Shown here: piece after piece, positions 1 through 8,226 of the stretch
Layout: every line of letters begins with the position of its first letter
How positions within the stretch are numbered: position 1 is the stretch's first letter
Source: Flemingiibacterium sp045600005
Lineage (GTDB): Bacteria > Bacillota > Clostridia > Oscillospirales > CAG-272
Direction of reading: 5' to 3'
Assembly: GCA_045600005.1 (NCBI GenBank)
Contig: JAZRXB010000183.1
Span: 1 to 12,726 of the forward strand
DNA length: 12,726 nt
The notes under the pieces: model-generated
The model's input: only the letters and a program-made list of their open reading frames with translations
Database searches by the model: none
Told to the model about the DNA's origin: nothing
Made by a program: the position numbers and the translations under genes

Positions 1-859
1 CATCGGTATTTCCGGCGGACTCGATTCGACGCTGGCGCTGCTCGTCATCGTCCGCGCGATGGATCTGATGAAGCGCCCGCGCACCGACATCATCGCGCTG
101 ACGATGCCCTGTTTCGGCACGACGAGCCGCACCCGCTCGAACGCTGAGATCCTCTGCGAACGGCTGGGCGTGACCTTCCGCTGCGTCGATATCAAGGCGG
201 CGGTCGATCAGCATTTTCTTGACATCGGTCACGACAAGAACGTTCACGACGTGACGTTTGAGAACTCGCAGGCGCGCGAGCGGACGCAGATCCTGATGGA
301 CGTGGCGAACGAATCGAACGGCATGGTCATCGGAACGGGCGATCTGTCCGAGCTGGCGCTCGGCTTCGCGACCTACAACGGCGACCAGATGTCGATGTAC
401 GGCGTGAATGCCTCCGTTCCGAAGACGCTCGTCCGTTACGTGGTCAGAACGGCTGCCGAACAGACCGACGACGCGAAGCTCGCCGCCGTTCTTTTCGACA
501 TTCTCGACACTCCCATCAGCCCGGAGCTTCTTCCAAGCGACGAAAAGGGCGATATCGCGCAGAAAACCGAGGATCTTGTCGGTCCTTACGAGCTGCACGA
601 CTTCTATCTCTACTATTTCCTGCGTTATGGCTTCGAGCCGGAGAAGATCGAGCGCATGGCGAACTACGTTTTCAACGGCGTTTACGACGCGGAAACGATT
701 CATAAATGGCTGAAAAATTTCGTCCGCCGCTTCTTCATCCAGCAGTTCAAGCGTTCCTGTCTGCCGGACGGACCGATGGTCGGTTCGGTCACGCTTTCAC
801 CGCGCACCGGCTGGCATATGCCGAGCGACGCTTCTTTTGAAACATGGAAGCTCGACTGA
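1..859 (+). CDS. nadE: Glutamine-dependent NAD+ synthetase, C-terminal synthetase domain (5' partial)
   Basis: The frame is already open at the window edge (first full codon at base 2) and ends with TGA at 857-859, giving 285 visible residues. The visible start reads IGISGGLDSTLALLV, the SGGxDS PP-loop that binds ATP in N-type ATP pyrophosphatases. Further on come GTGDLSELALGFATYNGDQMSMYGV and, near the end, KRSCLPDGPMVGSVTLSPR, both typical of the NadE synthetase domain. The family amidates deamido-NAD+ to NAD+ in the cytosol using ATP. The long form (roughly 640 residues) has an N-terminal nitrilase-type glutaminase that supplies ammonia; that half would lie left of the window, so the glutamine-dependent form is inferred from the C-terminal sequence style, not seen. 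The ATG at 59 is internal (it follows the PP-loop) and is not the start. The stop overlaps the next gene's ATG as TGATG. Confidence 0.95.
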   Translation, partial: IGISGGLDSTLALLVIVRAMDLMKRPRTDIIALTMPCFGTTSRTRSNAEILCERLGVTFRCVDIKAAVDQHFLDIGHDKNVHDVTFENSQARERTQILMDVANESNGMVIGTGDLSELALGFATYNGDQMSMYGVNASVPKTLVRYVVRTAAEQTDDAKLAAVLFDILDTPISPELLPSDEKGDIAQKTEDLVGPYELHDFYLYYFLRYGFEPEKIERMANYVFNGVYDAETIHKWLKNFVRRFFIQQFKRSCLPDGPMVGSVTLSPRTGWHMPSDASFETWKLD

Positions 860-1878
860 TGCGGCTTGCGGCAGGGGTTATCCTGTTTAGCACAATATTG
901 ACTTTCAGCGGATGCGGCTCGAAAAACGCCGCGCTCCGCCGCGCTCAGATCGAGCCTTTTCTGACCCGCGAGGTCAGGCTGATCGACGAGTCCGCCTCCG
1001 GACTTGTCACGAAATGGCGCGATGAGCAGGGCGTTGAATTCACCTATTCGGCAAGCCCGGACGCTTCGAGCGCGGACTGCGACTACGCGATGAGGCTGTT
1101 CGACGGGGTGAAAGCCGACGCCGACCGCGCGGCGAACGAATACCGCCCGATCTACGACGGCTTCGGCTTCGCTTACGAGGACGGCAGCTATCATGTGTCC
1201 CTGCGAAGCTGGGAGCAGATCGGCGCGATCGTCGAGGCGGCGCGGAAAGTGATCGAATCGGTCGGCAGTCTGCCGATCAGGCGGACGGCGTATCCGTTTG
1301 AGATCCCGACCGTCTCCATCTGGTACGGGAACCGCGAGGAAAGTCTCCTTCAGATCGGTTTCCGATGCGAGGGCGAGCGGTTCGACGCGAATGTTATCGA
1401 TTTTAACGTCCGACGCTGTTTCTGCGACCTCATCCGCGAGGGAATCTGCCCGGAAAAACTGCCAGATTCGGTGCTGAACAGCTATCCGCGCGGAAAGATC
1501 GACGACGTGCGCGTACACGGCGACCCGCTCGGTCATCCGCTCCGGTTCAGCTACTCGTCACAGCTTGATGATTATGTCGTCCTGAACCCCGACGCGTTCG
1601 GCGGGACCTTCGCGGCGCTGTTAAAGGCGCTCGGCGTGACGTTCGACACGAAAGAGGACGATCTGCTGACATGGAGAATCGGCGGGACAAGGTTCGGTTT
1701 CAGCCGGAAGGACGGCGTGCTTTTCCTCCGGATGAACGATCAGATGACGCCGCTTAACAGGGGAAACGAAACGTATTATCTGTCGCGCGGCGAGCTGGAA
1801 AAGCTGTTTGGCGCGTCGATCGTCATTGACAAACGGCTGGGCGCGGTCTTCATCGAAAAAAGCAGCGCGCTGAACTGA
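859..1878 (+). CDS. Lipoprotein with C-terminal copper-amine-oxidase-N-like (stalk) domain
   Basis: 339 residues from the chosen ATG at 859. The N-terminus (MRL, then a hydrophobic run ending FSGC) is a type II signal peptide with lipobox cysteine C19, so the product should be a lipoprotein anchored outside the membrane. An in-frame ATG at 844 is possible, but 859 gives a better signal peptide, overlaps the nadE stop (TGATG) and has GGAAG at 846-850 eight bases upstream. The last ~100 residues, with LLKALGVTFDT, TYYLSRGELEKLFGASIVID and GAVFIE, resemble the two-lobed copper amine oxidase N-terminal domain (stalk domain) often found on Gram-positive surface proteins. The central region (about residues 30-240) matches nothing I recognise. 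The function is unknown. Translational coupling to nadE suggests co-expression but not necessarily a shared role. Confidence 0.8.
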   Translation: MRLAAGVILFSTILTFSGCGSKNAALRRAQIEPFLTREVRLIDESASGLVTKWRDEQGVEFTYSASPDASSADCDYAMRLFDGVKADADRAANEYRPIYDGFGFAYEDGSYHVSLRSWEQIGAIVEAARKVIESVGSLPIRRTAYPFEIPTVSIWYGNREESLLQIGFRCEGERFDANVIDFNVRRCFCDLIREGICPEKLPDSVLNSYPRGKIDDVRVHGDPLGHPLRFSYSSQLDDYVVLNPDAFGGTFAALLKALGVTFDTKEDDLLTWRIGGTRFGFSRKDGVLFLRMNDQMTPLNRGNETYYLSRGELEKLFGASIVIDKRLGAVFIEKSSALN

Positions 1879-1881
1879 ATA

Positions 1882-1917
1882 AAAGAACCACGATACCGGC
1901 AGGTATCGCGGTTCTTT
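1882..1917. terminator. Bidirectional intrinsic terminator between convergent genes
   Basis: A 16-base stem (1882-1897 against 1902-1917) with one A-C mismatch and a four-base GGCA loop lies three bases after the lipoprotein stop and two bases past the tgt stop. The outer stem is AAAGAACC/GGTTCTTT. Read on the + strand it ends in TTCTTTGTTT; read on the - strand it ends in TTCTTTTATT. A U-rich tail in both directions fits termination of both converging transcripts. Confidence 0.85.
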
Positions 1918-1919
1918 GT

Positions 1920-3056
1920 TTAATTTTCACTGCGTTCGCCGAGTATCTGACGGTATTTCTGGTAAAAGCTCTCATAATACCCGCCGTCGAGCGCGTCGCG
2001 GATCTTCTGCATCAGGTCGTTGTAGAAGTAGAGGTTATGCAGGACCGCGAGTCTCATGCCGAGCATTTCCTTTGCCTTGAACAGGTGGCGGATGTACGAG
2101 CGCGAGTAGGTCCGGCAGGCGGGGCAGTTACATCCTTCGTCGATCGGGCGCGGATCGCGCATATATTTTTCGTTCAGCAGGTTCATTTTGCCGTGCCACG
2201 TGAAAATGTTGCCGTGACGCGCGTTGCGGCTCGGCATCACGCAGTCGAAAAAGTCAATGCCGCGGTGAACGCCTTCGAGAATGTTGACCGGCGTGCCGAC
2301 GCCCATCAGGTAGCGCGGCTTATCCGCCGGCATATACGGCTCGACGACCTCGATCGTGTCGTACATTTCCCCGGCTTCCTCGCCGACCGCCAGTCCGCCG
2401 ATGGCGTAGCCCGGCAGGTCCAGCTCGGCGATCTTCTGCATATGCCCGATGCGCAGATCCGCGTAGGTGCTGCCCTGATTGATACCGAACAGCAGCTGAT
2501 CCTTATTGATCGTGTCGGGCAGGGAATTGAGACGGTCCAGCTCGTTTTTGCAGCGGACGAGCCAGCGCGCCGTGCGGTCGCAGGATTTTTTCACGTAATC
2601 GTAGGGCGCGGGATTCTCGATGCACTCGTCGAACGCCATCGCGATCGTCGAAGCGAGGTTCGACTGGATCTGCATCGACTCCTCGGGACCCATGAAAATG
2701 CGCGCGCCGTCGATGTGCGACGCGAATTTTACGCCTTCCTCGGTGATTTTCCGAAGCTGAGCGAGCGAGAAGACCTGAAATCCGCCCGAATCGGTCAGGA
2801 CCGGTCGATCCCAATGGAAAAATCTGTGAATGCCGCCCATGTCGCGGATCAGCGTGTCGCCGGGACGGAGGTGGAGATGGTAGGTGTTGGAAAGCTCGAC
2901 CTGACAGTTCACGTCGTGCAGGTCGTCGGTCGAAATGCCGCCCTTGATCGCGGCGGACGTGCCGACGTTCATGAAAACCGGCGTTTCGATCGTGCCGTGG
3001 ACCGTTTCAAAGCGTCCGCGGCGGGCTTTTCCTTCTGTTTTTAATAAGGTGAACAT
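1920..3056 (-). CDS. tgt: tRNA-guanine transglycosylase (queuine/preQ1 tRNA-ribosyltransferase)
   Basis: 378 residues, normal family length. Tgt swaps guanine-34 of GUN-anticodon tRNAs for preQ1 (or queuine in salvaging species), the base-exchange step of queuosine formation. Visible landmarks are SNTYHLHLRPG, TDSGGFQVFSL with catalytic D89, GINQGS, GGLAVGE, YLMGVGTP, and FFDCVMPSRNARHG with the nucleophile at D271. The zinc site is C309, C311, C314 and H340 (CxCxxC followed by H). The opening MFTLLKTEGKARRGRFET and GTSAAIKGG match the form common in clostridia; I know of no queA or yajC beside it here. The start at 3056 is fixed by the conserved N-terminus, yet no Shine-Dalgarno sequence lies at normal distance; GGAG is 40 bases upstream, beyond a hairpin. 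Last gene of the - strand series, 82 bases after mutL, ending at a bidirectional terminator. Confidence 0.97.
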   Translation of the reverse strand: MFTLLKTEGKARRGRFETVHGTIETPVFMNVGTSAAIKGGISTDDLHDVNCQVELSNTYHLHLRPGDTLIRDMGGIHRFFHWDRPVLTDSGGFQVFSLAQLRKITEEGVKFASHIDGARIFMGPEESMQIQSNLASTIAMAFDECIENPAPYDYVKKSCDRTARWLVRCKNELDRLNSLPDTINKDQLLFGINQGSTYADLRIGHMQKIAELDLPGYAIGGLAVGEEAGEMYDTIEVVEPYMPADKPRYLMGVGTPVNILEGVHRGIDFFDCVMPSRNARHGNIFTWHGKMNLLNEKYMRDPRPIDEGCNCPACRTYSRSYIRHLFKAKEMLGMRLAVLHNLYFYNDLMQKIRDALDGGYYESFYQKYRQILGERSEN

Positions 3057-3138
3057 GATTTTGCTGTCACTTTCGCGGAAAAATATCCTGCGAAAGCTCC
3101 TTTCTGACGGAAATTCCGCTTTCGTTTGCGGGGATCGG
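3057..3138 (-). promoter_or_regulatory. tgt leader with two mutually exclusive hairpins around a distant Shine-Dalgarno
   Basis: Reading the - strand from the mutL stop towards tgt there are three related segments: CGAAAG (3124-3119), CTTTCGC (3096-3090) and GCGAAAG (3076-3070). The middle one can pair with the first or with the third. The only good Shine-Dalgarno, AGAAAGGAG (3105-3097), sits directly before the middle segment, 40 bases from the ATG. Pairing middle with third (7 perfect base pairs plus GGA/TCC inside) folds away 27 bases and leaves 13 between GGAG and ATG. Pairing first with middle puts the Shine-Dalgarno in the loop and leaves it far from the ATG. No U-tract follows the stem, so it is not a mutL terminator. 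Switching or a hairpin-spanned ribosome site is inference. Confidence 0.4.
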
Positions 3139-5568
3139 TCAGGCGCGCCTGAACTGATGCTCGATCTCGTGCTTGGTCAGCTCGAACGCGACCGGGCGGC
3201 CGTGCGGACAGAATTTGATGTCGTCGAGCATTAAGAGCTGTTCGACGATCCAGCGGATGTGCGCTGCGTCCTCGTCGTGTCCGATCTTGATCGCCGCCTT
3301 GCAAGACGCCTGATACAGCGCTTTTTCAAACAGGATGCCGCGCGAGACCTCCGCGCTTCCGGTGCCGCTGGCGAGCCGGTCGGCGATGGTTTCGAGCAAG
3401 TCGGGCGCGGCGGACGCTTCGATGGACGTCGGGATCGCCGAAACGATCAGCAGACGGTCGTCCTTTGCGTAAAACTCGAATCCGACCGCCTTCACATCGG
3501 CTTCGTAGTCCTTCACCGCCGCGATCTCCAGCGGCGTGAGCGAAACCTCGAGCGGGATGAGCAGGATCTGCGACGCAACTTTGTCCGAGCAGCGGTTTTC
3601 CTTGAGCGATTCAAACAAAATCCGCTCGTGCGCCGCGTGCTTGTCGATCAGCATCATGCGGTCCTCGATCTCGACGATGACGTAGGAGAGGAAAACCTCG
3701 CCGACGATGCGGAAGGGCGGGAGCTTCTTCGCGGGCTTTTCTTCGGGCGCAGGCTGTGCCGGAACCGGGTCATGCGAAATGGGGTCAGCCGATGTAAGAC
3801 CGGCAGACGATACAAAATCGGCAGACGACGCAATGTCGGCTATCGACGCAGCATCGGCGGACGTTTCGGCGGGAAGGGAAGCCGGACGGTCAGCTGCCGG
3901 GCGGGAAACGGCGCTCTCCGGCGCGGAATGGTCGGCTTCGGCGGCTTTCCGGGCGGCTTCCTCCACCGCTTCGCGCTTCTGCTTCTCCATCGCTTTCCGG
4001 AACGCCCTGATCGCGGGAGATTCGGAGAAAGCGGGCGGCGCGGCGTTCGGGTTCGGGCGCTGAATGCCGGGATCCCCGATGGCGAACGGTATCATCGTTT
4101 CGGGATTCTCCGGATTGAGCGGCTCGCCCGGCGAATAGGGACAGCCGGGGTCGAACGGATTGGGCGCGACGACGATGCCGCCTTTGTAGAGCGGTTTGCG
4201 GTAGTCGGGCAGCGCCGATTCGTTCGGGTCCTGCGAAAACGACTCGCTTTTTAACTGCGGACTGTTGTCCGACCGACGTTCGTCCGCCGGACGTCTTGAC
4301 GCCGGAGCCGCCGCCTGATATCCGGTCGGATGGGACGGAACCGTCGTCTGACGTTCCGCCGGACGGCTGACCGGGAGAGCAGCTGCCGCCGGTTCGCTCA
4401 GAACGTCCTCGGTCGAGATCTGTCCCTCTTTGACCGAGCGCTGATTGTTGTAGGGACTGCGCTTCGCGGGCGGCTCGGACACGCGGTCTCTTAGCGGAAC
4501 GAACGCATTGAGCTGTTTGTAAAGCTCCCAGTTCGCCTCGCTCGTCGTTTTGCCGTTCAGATTCAGCTTCGGGACGGGGATCGCCGTTTCCAGCGCGCCC
4601 TTGACCGCGTAGTAGATCTCCTCGAACAGCTGCCGCTCGTTCGCAAACTTGACCTCCAGCTTCGCCGGATGCACGTTCACATCGACGGCGGACGGGTTCA
4701 TTCTGATGTTCATGACGCAGGTCGGGAATTTTTCGCTCGGGCAGTTCGAGATGAACGCCTGCTCCAGCGCCGCCTGCGCACAGCGGGACTTGATATAACG
4801 CCCGTTGATGAAAAAGTTCTGATAATTCCGGTTCGCGCGGACATTTTCCGGCGTTCCGATAAAGCCGGTGATCTCGATCCCTTCGTTTTTTCGGTTCAGC
4901 TCGATCATTTTGAGCGCGAAATCGCGCCCTAAGATCGAGTAGATCGTGTTTTTCAGGATCCCGTCTCCCGCCGTCGCAAAGCGGGTCTGACCGTCGATGA
5001 TCAGCCGGATGCCGATCTCGGGGTGAGACAGCGCGACTTTTTCGAGGCTTCCGGTCAGCGCCATCGCCTCGGTCTGGTCTTTTTTGAGAAATTTCCGCCG
5101 CGCGGGGATGTTTTCAAAGAGATTTTCGACGACGATCGTCGTGCCGTCGGTCGTGCCGACCTCCGAGATCACCGGGTCCATGCCCGGCTCGGATTCGAGC
5201 AGCGTCCCCATCTCGTCCTCGCGGCGCTTGGTCAGGATGCGGACGCTTGCCACCGACGAGATCGCCGCGAGCGCTTCGCCGCGGAAGCCGAGCGTCAGGA
5301 TGCTGTCGAGGTCCTCGGCGTTTCTGATCTTGCTGGTCGCGTGGCGCCTGATCGCGAGCGGAACGTCCTCCCGCGCCATGCCGCAGCCGTCGTCCGAGAC
5401 GCGCATATACGTGACGCCGCCGTTTCGGATGTCGACGGTGATGTTCGTGCTGCCCGCGTCGATGGAGTTTTCGACCAGCTCCTTGCACGCGGAAGCGGGA
5501 CGGTCGACCACCTCGCCGGCGGCGATCAGGTTGGCGACCTGAAAATCAAGCTGATTGATCTTGCCCAT
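3139..5568 (-). CDS. mutL: DNA mismatch repair protein MutL (endonuclease type, long linker)
   Basis: 809 residues, about 150-200 longer than usual. The N-terminal GHKL ATPase shows ELVENSIDAG (E33, N34), DDGCGM (59-64), ATSKI and TLGFRGEAL (92-100). The C-terminal dimerisation/endonuclease part has DKHAAHERILFE (642-653; the family motif is DQHAxxExxxxE, here with K for Q), QILLIPL (from Q667, a plausible sliding-clamp binding motif), SCKAAIKIG (C756) and CPHGRP (C787), the metal-binding set of MutL nickases in bacteria without MutH. MutL couples MutS mismatch recognition to strand incision and downstream repair. The extra length lies in a Pro/Ala/Ser-rich linker (about 340-625) that includes a six-residue repeat. 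GGAGG at 5581-5577, eight bases before the ATG, sets the start; the gap after mutS is 15 bases, so the two are co-transcribed. Confidence 0.97.
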   Translation of the reverse strand: MGKINQLDFQVANLIAAGEVVDRPASACKELVENSIDAGSTNITVDIRNGGVTYMRVSDDGCGMAREDVPLAIRRHATSKIRNAEDLDSILTLGFRGEALAAISSVASVRILTKRREDEMGTLLESEPGMDPVISEVGTTDGTTIVVENLFENIPARRKFLKKDQTEAMALTGSLEKVALSHPEIGIRLIIDGQTRFATAGDGILKNTIYSILGRDFALKMIELNRKNEGIEITGFIGTPENVRANRNYQNFFINGRYIKSRCAQAALEQAFISNCPSEKFPTCVMNIRMNPSAVDVNVHPAKLEVKFANERQLFEEIYYAVKGALETAIPVPKLNLNGKTTSEANWELYKQLNAFVPLRDRVSEPPAKRSPYNNQRSVKEGQISTEDVLSEPAAAALPVSRPAERQTTVPSHPTGYQAAAPASRRPADERRSDNSPQLKSESFSQDPNESALPDYRKPLYKGGIVVAPNPFDPGCPYSPGEPLNPENPETMIPFAIGDPGIQRPNPNAAPPAFSESPAIRAFRKAMEKQKREAVEEAARKAAEADHSAPESAVSRPAADRPASLPAETSADAASIADIASSADFVSSAGLTSADPISHDPVPAQPAPEEKPAKKLPPFRIVGEVFLSYVIVEIEDRMMLIDKHAAHERILFESLKENRCSDKVASQILLIPLEVSLTPLEIAAVKDYEADVKAVGFEFYAKDDRLLIVSAIPTSIEASAAPDLLETIADRLASGTGSAEVSRGILFEKALYQASCKAAIKIGHDEDAAHIRWIVEQLLMLDDIKFCPHGRPVAFELTKHEIEHQFRRA
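3782..3871 (-). repeat. 18-base in-frame tandem repeat in the MutL linker
   Basis: Five imperfect 18-base units lie end to end at 3782, 3800, 3818, 3836 and 3854. On the coding strand they give hexapeptides close to A-S-[S/I]-A-D-x (for example ASIADI, ASSADF, VSSAGL). The period is a multiple of three, so gain or loss of units keeps the mutL frame. The unit is low-complexity and lies in the disordered linker, away from both catalytic ends. Confidence 0.75.
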
Positions 5569-5583
5569 AGTGAATCCCTCCGC

Positions 5584-8196
5584 TTACAGGAGCATTTTTT
5601 TCAGGCGATACAGCTCGTTGAGCGCTTCGATCGGCGACATCGTGTCGAGATCGACCGCACGGACCGCGTCGGCGACCTGCTGTGACAGCACGTTTTCAAA
5701 CGTCATGGCGTCCGGCTCGGCTTCCTCCGCCTTTACGGACTTCCGCTGCGGAACGGTCGAGCCGTCTTCGAGCTGTTTTAAGACTTCCTTCGCGCGTCTG
5801 ATGACCTCGATCGGCACACCGGCGAGCTTCGCCACCTCGATGCCGTAGCTGTCATCCGCCGCGCCGCGCACGATCTTGCGCAGAAACGTGATGTCGTCGC
5901 CGCGCTTTTTGGCGGCGATGCTGTAATTGACCACGCCGTCGACGTCATCCTCCAGCTCGGTCAGCTCATGGTAATGCGTTGCGAACAGCGTTTTCGCCGA
6001 GAGCTTTTTCCCGGCGGTGAATTCCGCGATGGCGCGCGCCATCGCCATGCCGTCAAAGGTCGACGTGCCGCGCCCGATCTCGTCGTAAACGATGAGCGAG
6101 CGCTTCGTCGCGTTTTTCAGGATGTACGCGACCTCGTTCATTTCGAGCATGAAGGTAGACTGCCCCATCGCAAGATCGTCCGACGCGCCGACGCGCGTGA
6201 AGATCCGGTCGCAGATGCCGATCCGCGCTTCCTTTGCGGGAACGAACGAGCCGATCTGCGCCATCAGCGTGATGAGCGCGACCTGCCGCATATAGGTCGA
6301 TTTGCCCGCCATGTTCGGACCGGTGATCAGCATCAGCCGGTTTTCGCGGGTGTCGAGCAGCGTATCGTTCGGCACGAAGCGGTTGTCGGTCACAAAACGC
6401 TCGACGACCGGGTGCCGTCCGTCTCTGATCTCGATGACGTCGCCGTAATCGACGGTCGGGCGGACGTAATTGTTCCGCACCGCCGCTTCGGCGAGCGAAA
6501 CGTAAACGTCGAGCCGGGCGAGCAGTCTCGCGGTCGACTGGATGCGGGTGATGTTGTCCGCAAGAACTCCGGCGACCTTTTTGAACAGCTCGTATTCGAA
6601 CGTGTTGATGCGGTCCGCCGCGCCGAGGATCGTCGCTTCGGTGTCCTTCAGCTCCTGCGTGATGTAGCGCCCCGACCCGGCGAGCGTCTGCTTGCGGATG
6701 TAGGTCTCCGGCACGAGCGAAAGCTGCGAGCGCGTGACGTCGATGTAGTAGCCGAAGACGCGGTTGTAGCCGATGCGGAGATTTTTGATGCCGGTCGCTT
6801 CGCGCTCGCGGCTTTCGAGCTGTTCGATAACGCCTTTTGAGTCGTGGATGATCGCGCGGAGATTGTCGACCTCCTCCGAATAACCGGCGCGGATGACCCC
6901 TCCCTCGCGGATGGAGAAGGGCGCGTCCTCGTCGATCGCGTCTTCGATCAGCGCGTGCAGGTCGGAAAGGTCGTCAAGCTCGGCGAAAATTCCGGCAAGC
7001 TCTGCCGATCTCGCGCCTTCGATCAGCTTTTTGACCTCCGGCAGCACGGCGACGGTGTTTTTGATGGCGTTGAGGTCTTTGCCGTTCGCCGAACCGTAGA
7101 CGAGCCGGGTCGTGAGCCGTTCGAGGTCAAGTACGCTCTTTAACTGAAGCGCGGTCTCCTCGCGCATCATGAAATCGTTCGCAAGCTCGTCGACCGCCGC
7201 CAGACGGCGGTCGATCCGGTTGGCGTTGACGAGCGGCAGCTCGATCCACTGGCGGAGCAGGCGCGCGCCCATCGACGTACTCGTGTGGTCGAGTACCCAG
7301 AGGAGCGTGCCTTTCCGCTCCTTCGTGCGCATGGTCTCGCAAAGCTCGAGATTCCGGCGCGTGTTCAGGTCGATCTCAAGGTACTGCCCGTCGATGTAGA
7401 CGTCCAGCTTCGTGAAATAGGACGGGTCGGTCTTCTGCGTCTCGATGATGTAGTCGAGCAGCGCGCCCGCCGCTTCGACGACCGGCTCGTCTTCGCAGTT
7501 CGCCGCTTCGGCGACCAGCATGGAAACGGTCTGCGGATCGTTCCCGAACGCATTTTCGACAAGCTCGCGGCAGTGGGCAAGCTCGAAGCGGTACGCCTGA
7601 TTCTGCGAGACCGCGCCGCCGAGCTTCGTCATAAGATACGATCCCGCCGCGCCGAATTCGTCCGCCGCGCCGGACAGAAGCACCTCGCAGGGCTGATAGG
7701 TCCCAAGCTCGTTCAGGAGCCGGTCGAACCGACGGTCGCCCGTGAAATGCGTTGCCGACATGACGCCGGTCGAAATATCGGCGAAGCAGACGCCCACCAT
7801 CTGCGGCTCGGAGACGACGGCGGCGAGATAATTGTTCTTCGTTTCGGTAAGCAGGTTCGATTCGACGACCGTTCCGGGCGTGACGATCCGGATGACCTCC
7901 CGTTTGACCAGTCCCTTGGCGAGCGCAGGGTCCTCCATCTGTTCGCAGATGGCGATCTTGTAGCCCTTCGCGACGAGCTTGCCGATGTAGACGTCGACGG
8001 CGTGGAAGGGAATGCCGCACATGGGCGCGCGGTCCTCGTCCCCGTTGTCGCGTCCGGTCAGCGTGAGGTCGAGAACGCGCGAGCCGATCTCGGCGTCCTC
8101 GTAGAACATCTCGTAGAAATCGCCGATCCGGTAGAAGAGCAGGTAGTCTTTGTATTGATTTTTGACTTCAAAATACTGCTGGAACATCGGGGTCAT
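5584..8196 (-). CDS. mutS: DNA mismatch repair protein MutS
   Basis: 870 residues, normal length for MutS1. The mismatch-reading motif is present in the first domain as GDFYEMF (F27-Y28-E29). The C-terminal ABC-type ATPase has Walker A GPNMAGKST (K632), STFMLEMNE, Walker B VYDEIGRGTS (D705, E706) and the ATHYHEL switch. MutS binds mispairs and small loops in DNA as a dimer and, with ATP, becomes a sliding clamp that recruits MutL. A C-terminal helix ending LYRLKKMLL matches the usual tail. The start at 8196 (MTPMFQQYFEVK) aligns with the conserved family N-terminus; AAGG lies 11 bases upstream. It is preceded by the ylbF-like gene (30-base gap) and followed by mutL (15-base gap), the classic mutSL arrangement. 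Confidence 0.98.
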   Translation of the reverse strand: MTPMFQQYFEVKNQYKDYLLFYRIGDFYEMFYEDAEIGSRVLDLTLTGRDNGDEDRAPMCGIPFHAVDVYIGKLVAKGYKIAICEQMEDPALAKGLVKREVIRIVTPGTVVESNLLTETKNNYLAAVVSEPQMVGVCFADISTGVMSATHFTGDRRFDRLLNELGTYQPCEVLLSGAADEFGAAGSYLMTKLGGAVSQNQAYRFELAHCRELVENAFGNDPQTVSMLVAEAANCEDEPVVEAAGALLDYIIETQKTDPSYFTKLDVYIDGQYLEIDLNTRRNLELCETMRTKERKGTLLWVLDHTSTSMGARLLRQWIELPLVNANRIDRRLAAVDELANDFMMREETALQLKSVLDLERLTTRLVYGSANGKDLNAIKNTVAVLPEVKKLIEGARSAELAGIFAELDDLSDLHALIEDAIDEDAPFSIREGGVIRAGYSEEVDNLRAIIHDSKGVIEQLESREREATGIKNLRIGYNRVFGYYIDVTRSQLSLVPETYIRKQTLAGSGRYITQELKDTEATILGAADRINTFEYELFKKVAGVLADNITRIQSTARLLARLDVYVSLAEAAVRNNYVRPTVDYGDVIEIRDGRHPVVERFVTDNRFVPNDTLLDTRENRLMLITGPNMAGKSTYMRQVALITLMAQIGSFVPAKEARIGICDRIFTRVGASDDLAMGQSTFMLEMNEVAYILKNATKRSLIVYDEIGRGTSTFDGMAMARAIAEFTAGKKLSAKTLFATHYHELTELEDDVDGVVNYSIAAKKRGDDITFLRKIVRGAADDSYGIEVAKLAGVPIEVIRRAKEVLKQLEDGSTVPQRKSVKAEEAEPDAMTFENVLSQQVADAVRAVDLDTMSPIEALNELYRLKKMLL

Positions 8197-8226
8197 ACGA
8201 ATCAGACCTTGCCTTTCCGGTTTCGT

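Noticed and set aside
3057..3138. preQ1 riboswitch in front of tgt
   Set aside because: A preQ1 sensor would make sense for this gene, but the compact stem with A-rich tail pairing into its loop that marks preQ1-I is not present; the leader shows simple competing stems instead.
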